From assembly GCA_036703985.1 (NCBI GenBank), contig DATNQN010000107.1, positions 1-50,681 of the forward strand: a DNA stretch of 50,681 nt. Reading direction: 5' to 3'. This document shows, piece after piece, positions 16,893 to 25,137 of the stretch. The position numbers were made by a program, and so were the translations under genes. Under the pieces are notes generated by a model. That model was not told the origin of the DNA, searched no databases, and saw only the letters and a list, made by a program, of their open reading frames with translations. Numbering within the stretch: position 1 is the stretch's first letter; every line of letters begins with the position of its first letter. The DNA is from Leptolyngbyaceae cyanobacterium (GTDB taxonomy: Bacteria; Cyanobacteriota; Cyanobacteriia; Cyanobacteriales; Aerosakkonemataceae).

Positions 16893-18719
16893 TTAGAGTT
16901 TACAAGCTGGTACAGTAAATAGACTCCACCAGTTTGACTCCATCGCAATGTAGAAAGCTAAGTTACTTGGAAGATGTCCTATCGGAGCTTTATCAATGTC
17001 GTAAATTCTTGATTTTTTACTTTCCCATCCCACGCGACTTTCAAAAATTCTATAGCTTGACCTAACGGCTCTATTAAATTCATCATCAATCTCGATTGAC
17101 TTGAAAAATCTTTTAGGATCATCCATTGAAATTAGAGCATTTTTATCAGGAAGACTTGTCCTACCGCCTACACTTTTCCAAATAGATTTCTGTACACTTA
17201 ATCCAAATTTTCCATTGCTATATTTCATCCATAGTTGGTTGATTATCTGAAGATCTTCGCAGTGACGGGATGCCATACCATACATATTAATAGAAGGATT
17301 GTCCGGAAGGCCACCGATTTCATCTTCTAATTCCTTATTCGATATCTTGAGCATCAAGCTCCTAGTTTCTTGATCGGCAGATCTCCAGTCTCCCGATGCC
17401 AAAAAGCTGTTTAATTTAGCATATTGTTGATGTTTTTGGATAGCCTTTTGACATGAAACTACTATCCATAGAAGTAATAAAGCACTTGTAGCCCTTACGA
17501 CTCTGGTATGCCATTTGTTAGATGTTTTTGTAATTCTCAATAAAAGTGAGAAGGAAGCCACAATAGTCAAAATTATTTGCCTAACTGTAAGCGCTGAAAA
17601 CTGTGGAATTGTAGAGGCTTGGTTTGATTGCATCTGTGTTTTTGCGTCTTGCAATCCCGTTGGGGTAAATGTGGCAGATTTTACTTTTGTTGTTACCGGA
17701 AAAGGATCGCGTCCTCCTAACCGCACAGTCCTTTCACACCAAGGACAAACACTCAAATAATTCCCATACCGATGTTGGTCATTCACCGAACAAGTAACTA
17801 AAGTATTTTCCGCCTCAACCAGCGCCTTCACCCAACTTTTAGCATCAGGTCTTGCCTTCGGGTCGTTGTGACCATCATCAAAACAACGGATGAACAATTG
17901 CCGCAGCGTTGGATGCAAAATGTCAAACGGTGGTGCTAAAGGCTTAGAACGATAAGGCACAATCCTGTTACCGTAAGGAAAATGACCCTCTAAAATCCGC
18001 TTTTCCTTTGGTGGTGGGTCGCCACTTCCCTGAAACACACCATCAAACGGGTGCGTTCCCTCCATCAGCAATTGGAAAATCACCACTGCCAAGCCAAACA
18101 AATCATGTTCTGGAGTGCGATCGATATCCCGAAAAGTTTTACCCTGAAGTTCTGGCGGCGTAAATTCCGGCTTACCCACAGGACAACGATATATTTTGTT
18201 ATGCGGCAAATCCAACACCTGAAACGAGTCCGTATCTACCAAAGTTACCAGCGCCGTCTCTGTCACCAAAATATTCGATTCATTTACATCACCAATCACA
18301 TAACCCTTAGCGTGTAAAGCACTCACAGCCGCAGCTAAGTTGCGTGCTGTTCGATGCAAGTACAGATAATTAAAATATGGCGACTTATCGCGGCGAGTTG
18401 CAGGAATGTAAAAATCATGGACAGGACGTACCTCTGTAACGCGCCGCATCAGGAAGCCGATAATTTCCTGACTACTGGTATCCTTTAGCAAATCAACAGG
18501 CCAAGCTATAGAAACGCGCCCTTGTACTAATGTTGAGTCATCAGGTGGGTTAGCAAACATCACTGAAAGCTTATCAGCGTAAACCTTTGCTGACTGGTGA
18601 TAAACCTTCGCCACCAGTAAAGGTTCTTCCGATATTGAGTAAATTTTTCCCTCTCCGCCGCCGCCTAATTCAGTATTGAGGGTAATCATTTGTCCGTTAG
18701 ATTGCCGTTGTACCCGCAT
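16893..18719 (-). CDS. Membrane-anchored atypical protein kinase of the VWA-PP2C-kinase triad
   Basis: 608 residues. An N-terminal Ser/Thr-kinase-like domain has the glycine loop GGGGEGKIY (18-27), Lys38 in AKVYH, a catalytic loop GDVNESN with Asp144 and Asn149, and DTD at 162-164 in place of DFG. The His-Arg of HRD is replaced by Ile-Gly. A zinc-ribbon-like CPWCER follows near 330, then hydrophobic segments near 378-395 and 408-424 that would anchor it in the membrane, then a 180-residue unknown C-terminal domain. It is the last gene of a compact operon, 6 nt after the phosphatase. The layout resembles E. coli YegI and the TerY-P kinases. Its targets are unknown. Confidence 0.85.
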   Translation of the reverse strand: MRVQRQSNGQMITLNTELGGGGEGKIYSISEEPLLVAKVYHQSAKVYADKLSVMFANPPDDSTLVQGRVSIAWPVDLLKDTSSQEIIGFLMRRVTEVRPVHDFYIPATRRDKSPYFNYLYLHRTARNLAAAVSALHAKGYVIGDVNESNILVTETALVTLVDTDSFQVLDLPHNKIYRCPVGKPEFTPPELQGKTFRDIDRTPEHDLFGLAVVIFQLLMEGTHPFDGVFQGSGDPPPKEKRILEGHFPYGNRIVPYRSKPLAPPFDILHPTLRQLFIRCFDDGHNDPKARPDAKSWVKALVEAENTLVTCSVNDQHRYGNYLSVCPWCERTVRLGGRDPFPVTTKVKSATFTPTGLQDAKTQMQSNQASTIPQFSALTVRQIILTIVASFSLLLRITKTSNKWHTRVVRATSALLLLWIVVSCQKAIQKHQQYAKLNSFLASGDWRSADQETRSLMLKISNKELEDEIGGLPDNPSINMYGMASRHCEDLQIINQLWMKYSNGKFGLSVQKSIWKSVGGRTSLPDKNALISMDDPKRFFKSIEIDDEFNRAVRSSYRIFESRVGWESKKSRIYDIDKAPIGHLPSNLAFYIAMESNWWSLFTVPACKL

Positions 18720-18725
18720 TACACT

Positions 18726-19499
18726 TCACCCCACCAAAGTCGCCAATAAAATAGTCAAATCGTCATCTGCCCTCTGTGTCACGCGGGGAGAATGGAGAAA
18801 CTCCACTAACTCTTGTTTAGCTGCCGTTTCATCCGTTACCTCTGCCACAAAGCGAAACAAAGGTGAAAAGAAAGGCTTGTGCGGCCTGCCTTCAGGCATT
18901 TTCAGCGCCAGCATTTGCAACCCATCTGTGAGAATACCCAGTTGAGCCGCTTTGCCATGCCATACGGTCAGTTGAGCTTTTTCTACTGCATCAGGAGAGA
19001 TTAGAAAAGTAGTTTCATTGATGTATTCACCTGTAGAAGGCAAAGTAAGAGCAATAATCTCTCCTTCATCCGCTACCACTACTGCACCATCTCCCACTTG
19101 GACAGCAGCAACCAGTTCGGGAGTAGCAACTACCAAAATCAAAGTGCTAGCTAAATCTCGCACCATTACTTTTTGGATAGTTGCTTCTATCTCAACAGCT
19201 GTTCGTGCTGATATCAAAGCATTAGTAATTAATGATTTCCATTCGGTATCATCTTGAGGAAATAGCTGGGAAGATAAGGAATTTTCGATCGCTTCCACAG
19301 CAGCACCAACAGCAACATCAGCACCTACTTCTGCCATTGCCGCTGAACCTGCACCATCAGCCACAGATGCCACCAAAACACCCTCTGGTAAAACCTTCCA
19401 AGTATGAGCATCTTGACAAGGCTTACCTGTTTTTTCATGGCTAGTACCAGCAACCGATGCTGCTACAACCCGCCAACAATCAGCATGATTCCTGTTCAT
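18726..19499 (-). CDS. PP2C-type protein phosphatase
   Basis: 257 residues from the ATG at 19499, which overlaps the stop of the VWA gene as TAATG; a longer open frame exists but reads into that gene. Metal-binding motifs of PP2C are present: CQDA (Asp30), SVADGAGS (Asp48), VQVGDGAVV, GILTDGLQ and the final DDLTILLA. The enzyme should be active and would oppose the neighbouring kinase. Short PP2C proteins of this kind (YegK/PrpC-like) are the phosphatase member of the TerY-P triad. Confidence 0.88.
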   Translation of the reverse strand: MNRNHADCWRVVAASVAGTSHEKTGKPCQDAHTWKVLPEGVLVASVADGAGSAAMAEVGADVAVGAAVEAIENSLSSQLFPQDDTEWKSLITNALISARTAVEIEATIQKVMVRDLASTLILVVATPELVAAVQVGDGAVVVADEGEIIALTLPSTGEYINETTFLISPDAVEKAQLTVWHGKAAQLGILTDGLQMLALKMPEGRPHKPFFSPLFRFVAEVTDETAAKQELVEFLHSPRVTQRADDDLTILLATLVG

Positions 19500-20176
19500 T
19501 AAACTTCCGCCCAGCCTGACGGTGGTAGCAATGGCACTTGCTGATCTAGTTTTGAGTGAGAAACACTCTGCATACTTGCAGACAACCAAACAAATAGTTC
19601 CCGGAAACTCAGACCTTTTAGTTTTAAAGGTGTCCGAACTACAATTTGGCTAAGTCGCGTTATATTCGCACCTTCCACACCCACAGCGAAAAAAGCAACA
19701 CCTTTTTTAGATTCTTCCTCTTTTATCCGCTGTGCTGCCCGTTCCACGACATCAGATAACTCTCCCTGCGGTTCTCCATCGGTAATTAAAAATACCCAAG
19801 GGCGATAGTAACTGACTCCATTAGCGCGATACTGGGATTTGCGGCTTTGAATCATATCCAACGCCTTATTAATCCCAGAAGCCGTATGAGTCAAACCACC
19901 AGTGGTCAGCGTTGGTGGGTCGAAGCGGTCAGCCGTCACAAAGTCTCGAACCACTTTCACATCGCTGTCAAAAGTGACAATTGCTACTTCGACCCGCTTC
20001 TTGGCAAGGTCGTCTTGATTCAGGTCATCCTTAAATGTTCGCAGACCCTCATTTAAAGCATTTATTGGTGCGCCGGACATAGAACCGGAAGTGTCTAGTA
20101 GTAAGACACAGGGACAACGAGGTTCTGGGTTCTCGGCAAATTCTACCGCTTCTTCAAGTCTCAGATGTTCAGGCAT
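19499..20176 (-). CDS. von Willebrand factor A domain protein, TerY/YegL-like
   Basis: 225 residues forming a single VWA domain with a complete MIDAS: DTSGSMSG at 28-35, a conserved Thr in TTGGLTHTASG near 97, and FLITDGEPQG with Asp near 134. It is cytoplasmic, with no signal peptide. TerY/YegL proteins act as metal-dependent protein-interaction modules beside a PP2C and a kinase. It is the first gene of the triad and overlaps the phosphatase start by one base. Confidence 0.9.
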   Translation of the reverse strand: MPEHLRLEEAVEFAENPEPRCPCVLLLDTSGSMSGAPINALNEGLRTFKDDLNQDDLAKKRVEVAIVTFDSDVKVVRDFVTADRFDPPTLTTGGLTHTASGINKALDMIQSRKSQYRANGVSYYRPWVFLITDGEPQGELSDVVERAAQRIKEEESKKGVAFFAVGVEGANITRLSQIVVRTPLKLKGLSFRELFVWLSASMQSVSHSKLDQQVPLLPPSGWAEV

Positions 20177-20301
20177 GATTTAGCTGAGATTCTTGGTTGT
20201 TGTTTTACTTTAATTTTCCCAGAACCTCAGTAAAAATTCACACCTAAGAGGTATTTTTACCCAAAATTACAGATTTTTAATTGGACAATGCCGATACTGC
20301 A

Positions 20302-21189
20302 TCAGTTAGACCCCCCTCCAAACCGTTCCAACAACTCTTCGCGAGAAAGAGTCAACAACAACCGAGTCAATTCTGGCGACGGTAACTGCAACATCAAAGG
20401 TATCGCCACAGCTAATACCTCATCCAACACACCAAATCGAATTTGCAGCAAATTTTCTACCATCTCTCGCCGTCCTTCTTGTAAAGTATCTTCCCGCCAT
20501 TTCAGATAAGCTGGTGATAAGTTCATAAGTACCTCCCTGTCCTCTTCATCTAAATTTTGACTCGTTTGCAAGTTGATGTACCACCTACCAATAATCTCCA
20601 GAATATTCCTTCTAAAAGGATGATTGCTGGGTAGCGCTTCTATCTCTCGTACTGCTTGTTTTTGAGTCTCGCGTCGTCCCATAATTCGCAACCACAAAGT
20701 TGCTTCCGTCTGTGGTAATTGATTAATAGCCACCAGTGCGGTTTTCTGATATTCTGGCAAAAAGTAAACACCTTCCACCCAATTTCCAGAACTATCCAAT
20801 TTTGCGCCAAAACCATTTAGCAAATTTTCCGAACAGGTAGGCGATAAAATCCACAAAATTGGTAGTTCTGTTTCAGAAAGAGAATTATTTTCTCTTCTCG
20901 CCTTACGTAAAAGTTCGCCATGCAGCGAATACAATTTAAGTAGGCAGTTCCTCACCTCAAATGGGTTAGGCTGATTCCGAAACGGTTCAAAAGAACAAGC
21001 CGATGATGCCATTTGTCCTAACAAACCTAAAAGTTGTGATTCTGTCGAAAGCGATGGTGCTGGGACAAACCAAACATCCACTTGACGGACTTCCGGCGAT
21101 ACATCCTTACTGGTTTCTACCTGTCCTAGAGGTGCTAATAATTCTTCTAAATACTGTTTAGCAAATTGGTCGTGAAGTTGTCGTGTCAT
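20302..21189 (-). CDS. Rpn-family nuclease-like protein with DUF4351
   Basis: 295 residues. The N-terminal part (FAKQYLEELLAPLG ... RQVDVWFVP) is the PD-(D/E)XK-like core of the Rpn/transposase-associated family. The C-terminal segment (LLQIRFGVLDEVL, then LLTLSREELLERFG) is DUF4351. These proteins are abundant in filamentous cyanobacteria and are related to recombination-promoting nucleases. The gene is 125 nt upstream of the VWA gene on the same strand, so readthrough into the triad is possible but not shown. Confidence 0.8.
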   Translation of the reverse strand: MTRQLHDQFAKQYLEELLAPLGQVETSKDVSPEVRQVDVWFVPAPSLSTESQLLGLLGQMASSACSFEPFRNQPNPFEVRNCLLKLYSLHGELLRKARRENNSLSETELPILWILSPTCSENLLNGFGAKLDSSGNWVEGVYFLPEYQKTALVAINQLPQTEATLWLRIMGRRETQKQAVREIEALPSNHPFRRNILEIIGRWYINLQTSQNLDEEDREVLMNLSPAYLKWREDTLQEGRREMVENLLQIRFGVLDEVLAVAIPLMLQLPSPELTRLLLTLSREELLERFGGGSN

Positions 21190-21414
21190 TCGATTTTAAA
21201 TGTTAGATTGAAATTAACTTTCCCTTAATTCTGTAAAAATTTTTTCTTTCCTTTCTTTTTTTCTGCGCTCTCTGAGGTGAAATTTAATTAGATATACGTG
21301 CCTGTCAATTTAATTAAAGTCCTCAATATAATATAGTAAATGATTGGTTGGTAAATCCGACATTAATTAATATTGCATTCACCAACCAATTATTGATTAA
21401 ACTACTCAATTAAC

Positions 21415-21765
21415 TTAACCTGGAGGCCATCCCATTTCGCGTCCGCCTAAAATATGTAAATGCAGATGATATACAGTTTGTCCTCCATCATGGCCATTGT
21501 TAATCACCACTCGATAGCCGTTAGTGAGTCCAGCTTGTTCGGCAACTCGTTGAGCAGTTAACAGCAAATGCCCCATGATTTTGTGGTCTTCTGGTTGTGC
21601 ATCTGCTAGTTTGGGTATTTGCTTTTTGGGAATGACCAAGATGTGAACTGGTGCTTGAGGAGTAATATCTTTGAAAGCAAGCGCTAAATCATCTTCATAG
21701 ACAATTTCAGCAGGAATCTCTCGGCGGATGATTTTGCTGAAAATTGTTTCTTTGGCTTCACTCAT
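21415..21765 (-). CDS. HIT-family nucleotide hydrolase (HINT-like)
   Basis: 116 residues. The histidine triad is seen as HLHLHILGG, with His100, His102 and His104. FSKIIRREIPAEIVYEDD and HILVIPKKQI are typical of the HINT/PKCI subgroup, which hydrolyses purine nucleoside phosphoramidates in the cytoplasm. It is full length and monocistronic. Confidence 0.95.
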   Translation of the reverse strand: MSEAKETIFSKIIRREIPAEIVYEDDLALAFKDITPQAPVHILVIPKKQIPKLADAQPEDHKIMGHLLLTAQRVAEQAGLTNGYRVVINNGHDGGQTVYHLHLHILGGREMGWPPG

Positions 21766-22303
21766 GCTGTTATTCCTGTTGAGAATAAGTTGGTAATTTT
21801 ATCAAGATATAATTTCTCATATTTAGTGCAGTTGTCAAATGTAGCTTAAGCAAAAGTTAATAGCGGTACTGCCAATAAAGACGGTGCATTAGGGACAGGG
21901 TAACGCACCCTACTTTTTACTAATTAACTCAAGTTGTTAGTTATGAGTTTAGACGTTTTCGTTCGCGTCGCGTGCCGTAGGCAATCCCCCTTAAAAAAGG
22001 GACAGGGTATCGTGACTATTTAGAAGAGCTTGAATAGCTGCTGCTTCTCTGGACGCAAAGATTCCTAGCCAAATTGCTCTTGGGCAATCTGCTGTAATTG
22101 TTCCACATTTTTTGCTTACTCTATATGTATTATTTATCTAAGTCTGAACTTTAGATTCCTCATTCTTAAGAAAGAAAGATTTTTGGTTTTAACGATCGAC
22201 TTTTCAGGTAAAATAATCAACGAACTATTAGTTAACCTTTGGTTAAAGTGGATTAATCAGTGTTCTCATTTATAATAAAAAGGGTGATATACACGGTATA
22301 AGT
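21766..22303. other. 538-nt intergenic stretch with repeat words and a helicase remnant
   Basis: No intact gene. It contains an AGGGTAACGCACCCTAC word (about 21897), a CGCGTCGCGTGCCGTAGGC word (about 21964) and a RecQ-like remnant on the minus strand (22003-22106). The last 150 nt are A/T-rich and probably hold the promoter of the gene at 22304. Confidence 0.5.
22003..22106 (-). pseudogene. Remnant of a RecQ-type helicase N-terminus
   Basis: On the minus strand the sequence reads VEQLQQIAQEQFG, a TAG, then ESLRP. After a frame change it reads EAAAIQALLNSHDTLS. This matches the region just before the Walker A motif of RecQ helicases (FG-x-ESLRPGQ-xAI-ALL-x-DTL). It has one stop and one frameshift and is cut off before the P-loop. 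Confidence 0.5.
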
Positions 22304-22762
22304 ATGAGTAAACCATTAGATGCGGCTCTTTCTATAGAGATTGGCAAAGCAATTAAAAGCAAGCCAAATGACTTTTTTAACAATGCTTACAAAGCAGCAT
22401 TGTCCAATAAAAAATCTATGTACGTGCAAGGTTTTTTAGTATTTCCAGGTTATCCATATAAACCAGTCGAGCATGGTTGGATCGAGTTGGATGATTCGAT
22501 TGTTGATCCATCGTTAGCACATCTGGATAAAAAACCTGAAGAGTTATATTATTTTCCAGCCCACCGCCTACCTTTGAAAAAGTTAGAAGCACAAGTAGAA
22601 GAAGCAAAAGAAGATTATCCGGAAGACGAACCGCTACCAGTATATGGTGATATGCCTTATGAATATTACGGTGATGTTATGTTAGGCGGAAATGATTATA
22701 AAGTTGCTTTCGATGAAGCACTTGCTAAATCGAAAGAGTTGAATAAGCCAAATCAGAATTAG
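22304..22762 (+). CDS. Hypothetical protein with VEHGWIEL motif
   Basis: 152 residues. The core YVQGFLVFPGYPYKPVEHGWIEL, then SIVDPSL, is reminiscent of small cyanobacterial or plasmid proteins of unknown function. The second half is acidic and helical, ending in a lysine-rich tail. No signal peptide or membrane segment. Function unknown. Confidence 0.65.
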   Translation: MSKPLDAALSIEIGKAIKSKPNDFFNNAYKAALSNKKSMYVQGFLVFPGYPYKPVEHGWIELDDSIVDPSLAHLDKKPEELYYFPAHRLPLKKLEAQVEEAKEDYPEDEPLPVYGDMPYEYYGDVMLGGNDYKVAFDEALAKSKELNKPNQN

Positions 22763-22796
22763 ATGGTGAGATAGGGAAAATTTAACCCTAATTGTA

Positions 22797-22857
22797 GGGG
22801 CGGGTTTAGCAGACCATCTTTGATTAGCACAAACTAATTTGTAGCAAAACCCGCCCT
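22797..22857. repeat. Inverted repeat GGGCGGGTTT...AAACCCGCCC
   Basis: 10-bp perfect arms (22798-22807 and 22847-22856) about 39 nt apart, between convergent genes. It is a cyanobacterial palindromic element that could act as a bidirectional terminator. Confidence 0.65.
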
Positions 22858-22868
22858 TCCATCCAATA

Positions 22869-23729
22869 TTATGATTTTTTCACTGCTGAAAATAGGGCTG
22901 AATAATCTAGTTCTGCCAAACCCATTTGTTGGGCTATTTCGAGAATTTGCTTTACTCCTTCCAAACTGCTGACATTCAAACCAAGCGATTTTGCTTCAGC
23001 TAGAAACAGGTTAGTATCTTTTAGTAAATGTTTAGTGGGAAAATTCGGGTTGTCATAATTTTCATCCAACATTCTGGATAATTTTTTGTCAAATGTGGGT
23101 GCATAAAGGGCACTTTGGCGTAAAATTTCCATGAAAGTTTCTACTTCTACTCCTTCTTTCTGCACGAAGCCTAAACTGAGGGCAAAAGTAGTGGTGAGGG
23201 ACGCAATTAACTGATTGAGTGCTAGTTTAATTGCCGCAGCGGTTCCCACCGGGCCAATTAAACGGGGTTCTGGGCTAAAATTTTGTAGCAAACTGCGCCA
23301 TTGTGCAAATTGTGCGGGGGAAGCGCCTACCATGACAATCAATTTTCCGGTTTGTGCTTCGGGAATACTGCCTAACACTGGTGCTTCTAGATATTCGCCA
23401 CCAGCAGCAATTATACGATCGCAAATTGCTACACTTTCCGCAGGTGCGATCGTACCCATTTGAATAATAGTGCGATTTTTCAGTTTGGGCTGACAACTAT
23501 CGGAAAATAACACTTGCTCGATCGCACTAGCGTCTGTCAGCATGAGGATAATACAATCAGACGCTTCTATTACCTCTGCTGGAGAAGATGCAATTGCGAC
23601 ACCCCCATCTCTTAGCGGTGACAGCTTCGACTCAGTACGGTTATAAGCAACCACTGAAAAATTTGCCGACAAAAGCCTTTCCACCAAAGGCTTTCCCATT
23701 AATCCAGTTCCCAAAAATCCGATTTTCAC
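22869..23729 (-). CDS. 3-hydroxyisobutyrate dehydrogenase-like NAD(P)-dependent oxidoreductase
   Basis: 286 residues. Rossmann motif GFLGTGLMGKPL (4-15), NR in VAYNRTESK favouring NADP, the substrate-binding segment LEAPVLGSIPEAQTGKL and the catalytic Lys in KLALNQLIA are present. This is the beta-hydroxyacid dehydrogenase superfamily (GLYR1/glyoxylate reductase-like). The substrate is not determined; succinic semialdehyde or glyoxylate reduction is plausible for the cyanobacterial branch. Confidence 0.9.
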   Translation of the reverse strand: MKIGFLGTGLMGKPLVERLLSANFSVVAYNRTESKLSPLRDGGVAIASSPAEVIEASDCIILMLTDASAIEQVLFSDSCQPKLKNRTIIQMGTIAPAESVAICDRIIAAGGEYLEAPVLGSIPEAQTGKLIVMVGASPAQFAQWRSLLQNFSPEPRLIGPVGTAAAIKLALNQLIASLTTTFALSLGFVQKEGVEVETFMEILRQSALYAPTFDKKLSRMLDENYDNPNFPTKHLLKDTNLFLAEAKSLGLNVSSLEGVKQILEIAQQMGLAELDYSALFSAVKKS

Positions 23730-23780
23730 GTTTAATTATTAGAATCAAAAAGGACTTATTTAAAATTTAAAGGAAAGTCG

Positions 23781-23981
23781 ATGGATCGTTCTAAAATTGT
23801 GGCAATTATCACCGGTGCCATTTCTCTCATTCTTGCCATTGCCTATCTAATGTTAGTACAACTGCTAGATTTTCGCGGCCCGATGATTCCCGCACCCCAA
23901 AGTCAATTACCGAATGTACAAATGGAAACAGCCTCAGTTTCTGGGGAATTAATTGTTGGGAATCATATTATTTTTCAATAG
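23781..23981 (+). CDS. Small single-span membrane protein
   Basis: 66 residues. One transmembrane helix (about 6-28, IVAIITGAISLILAIAYLML) is followed by a short proline-rich polar tail. It has an AAAGGAAAG ribosome-binding site before the ATG. It appears to be a conserved cyanobacterial small membrane protein of unknown function. Its stop codon touches the inverted repeat that follows. Confidence 0.65.
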   Translation: MDRSKIVAIITGAISLILAIAYLMLVQLLDFRGPMIPAPQSQLPNVQMETASVSGELIVGNHIIFQ

Positions 23982-24035
23982 TTTGTAGTGAGGACTTTAG
24001 TCCTCGGAATGAGGACTGAAGTCCTCACTACAAAC
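23981..24035. repeat. Near-perfect 25-bp inverted repeat between convergent genes
   Basis: GTTTGTAGTGAGGACTTTAG (left, continuing TCCTC) pairs with GAGGACTGAAGTCCTCACTA (right, continuing CAAAC) with one mismatch and a 5-nt loop. The arms themselves contain GAGGAC/GTCCTC repeats. It sits exactly between two stop codons and probably ends transcription in both directions. It is also likely a dispersed MITE-like element. Confidence 0.8.
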
Positions 24036-24040
24036 TTTTA

Positions 24041-25009
24041 TTAAACAACATTAATTGGCGTTGCTTTACCAGATTCCAAGTGAGTAGCCTTGAGAGTATG
24101 ATAGGAAATTAACAACTGAGTTAATGCTAGGGGATAACTTTGCAAAATTTCTCCGGTTGTGCCAGTAATTTTACCCAGATCCGGGTTACTTTCCCGGCTA
24201 CAATGAGGCAACAAATCGGGAATTTCGTGACACAAAATTCTTTCTAGCTTGCTTACTTGTGCGGCGGTAGCATGACTATCAATTTCTAACACATCAACGG
24301 GTTTTCCCATATCTCTATCTAATCCTAAACGGATTGCCTGTTGAGAATCTACGCTACTTTCATCCAAAATCTTCGTAAATTCCGGGTGGGGAATCGTTGG
24401 TCTAAGTATTAAACGCACGTTCAAGTGAGAACTTTCTTCCTCTAAAGCATCAGTTGGCGGATAAAAACTCACTACCACATCAGCCCATTCTCGCTGAGGA
24501 CGGATAAACTGTTCTGAATCTGGTTCTCGTTTTTCTAATTCTGCAAGTACCTGTTCTTTACTGTAACCTCGCTTCAAAGTATCTCGCTTAACCTTCCATT
24601 TTGCCCGTAGTGATTCTGGCGGTGCTAAGTAAACTTTTACATCAAAACAATCTCGCGCAATGCGAGTAGAATAACCGAGTAATCCTTCAATAATTACATA
24701 TTTGCTCGGTTTTATATAAAGCGGAGCCTCAAAAGTCCCGGTTTTGTGGCTGTATACTGGTTTGAGAATCGGTTGTCCGGTGCGTAGCAGACTCAAATGC
24801 TGCTGCATGATATCTAGATGATTGCAATCTGGATGCAAAGCTGTAATTCCCCGTTCAGCACGCTGCACTCTGTCGTAGCGGTGATAATCATCCGTACAAA
24901 TAACCGTAACGTCCTCTTCCCCCAATACCTGGGCAATTCCTCTAGTCAGCGTGGTTTTCCCAGCGGCGCTATCGCCAACGATGCCAAGGATAATGGGGCG
25001 AGAACTCAT
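24041..25009 (-). CDS. Phosphoribulokinase/uridine kinase-family protein, non-canonical PRK paralogue
   Basis: 322 residues. The P-loop GDSAAGKT (12-19) and the substrate segment ICTDDYHRYDR (37-47) place it in the PRK/uridine kinase family. Canonical cyanobacterial PRK has GDSGCGKST, where the P-loop cysteine forms the redox disulfide with a second cysteine. Here that Cys is Ala16 and only Cys38 remains, so thioredoxin/CP12-type control through this pair is not possible. It is probably a second PRK-like kinase and not the Calvin-cycle enzyme. The substrate is unproven. Confidence 0.8.
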   Translation of the reverse strand: MSSRPIILGIVGDSAAGKTTLTRGIAQVLGEEDVTVICTDDYHRYDRVQRAERGITALHPDCNHLDIMQQHLSLLRTGQPILKPVYSHKTGTFEAPLYIKPSKYVIIEGLLGYSTRIARDCFDVKVYLAPPESLRAKWKVKRDTLKRGYSKEQVLAELEKREPDSEQFIRPQREWADVVVSFYPPTDALEEESSHLNVRLILRPTIPHPEFTKILDESSVDSQQAIRLGLDRDMGKPVDVLEIDSHATAAQVSKLERILCHEIPDLLPHCSRESNPDLGKITGTTGEILQSYPLALTQLLISYHTLKATHLESGKATPINVV

Positions 25010-25137
25010 AGTTTTTGCTCTATGGATGTGAAGAGGATTCTTATATTAAGTTAATTTTACGGGGTTAACGGTCATAGAATCAATCAATGTCAACGATTTT
25101 GTAATATAAAAAAGCTTAAAGAAATTTTGATAGGGAT

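Noticed and set aside
19500-19589. Longer N-terminus for the PP2C phosphatase
   Set aside because: It would read back through the VWA gene; the TAATG overlap and family N-terminus support the start at 19499.
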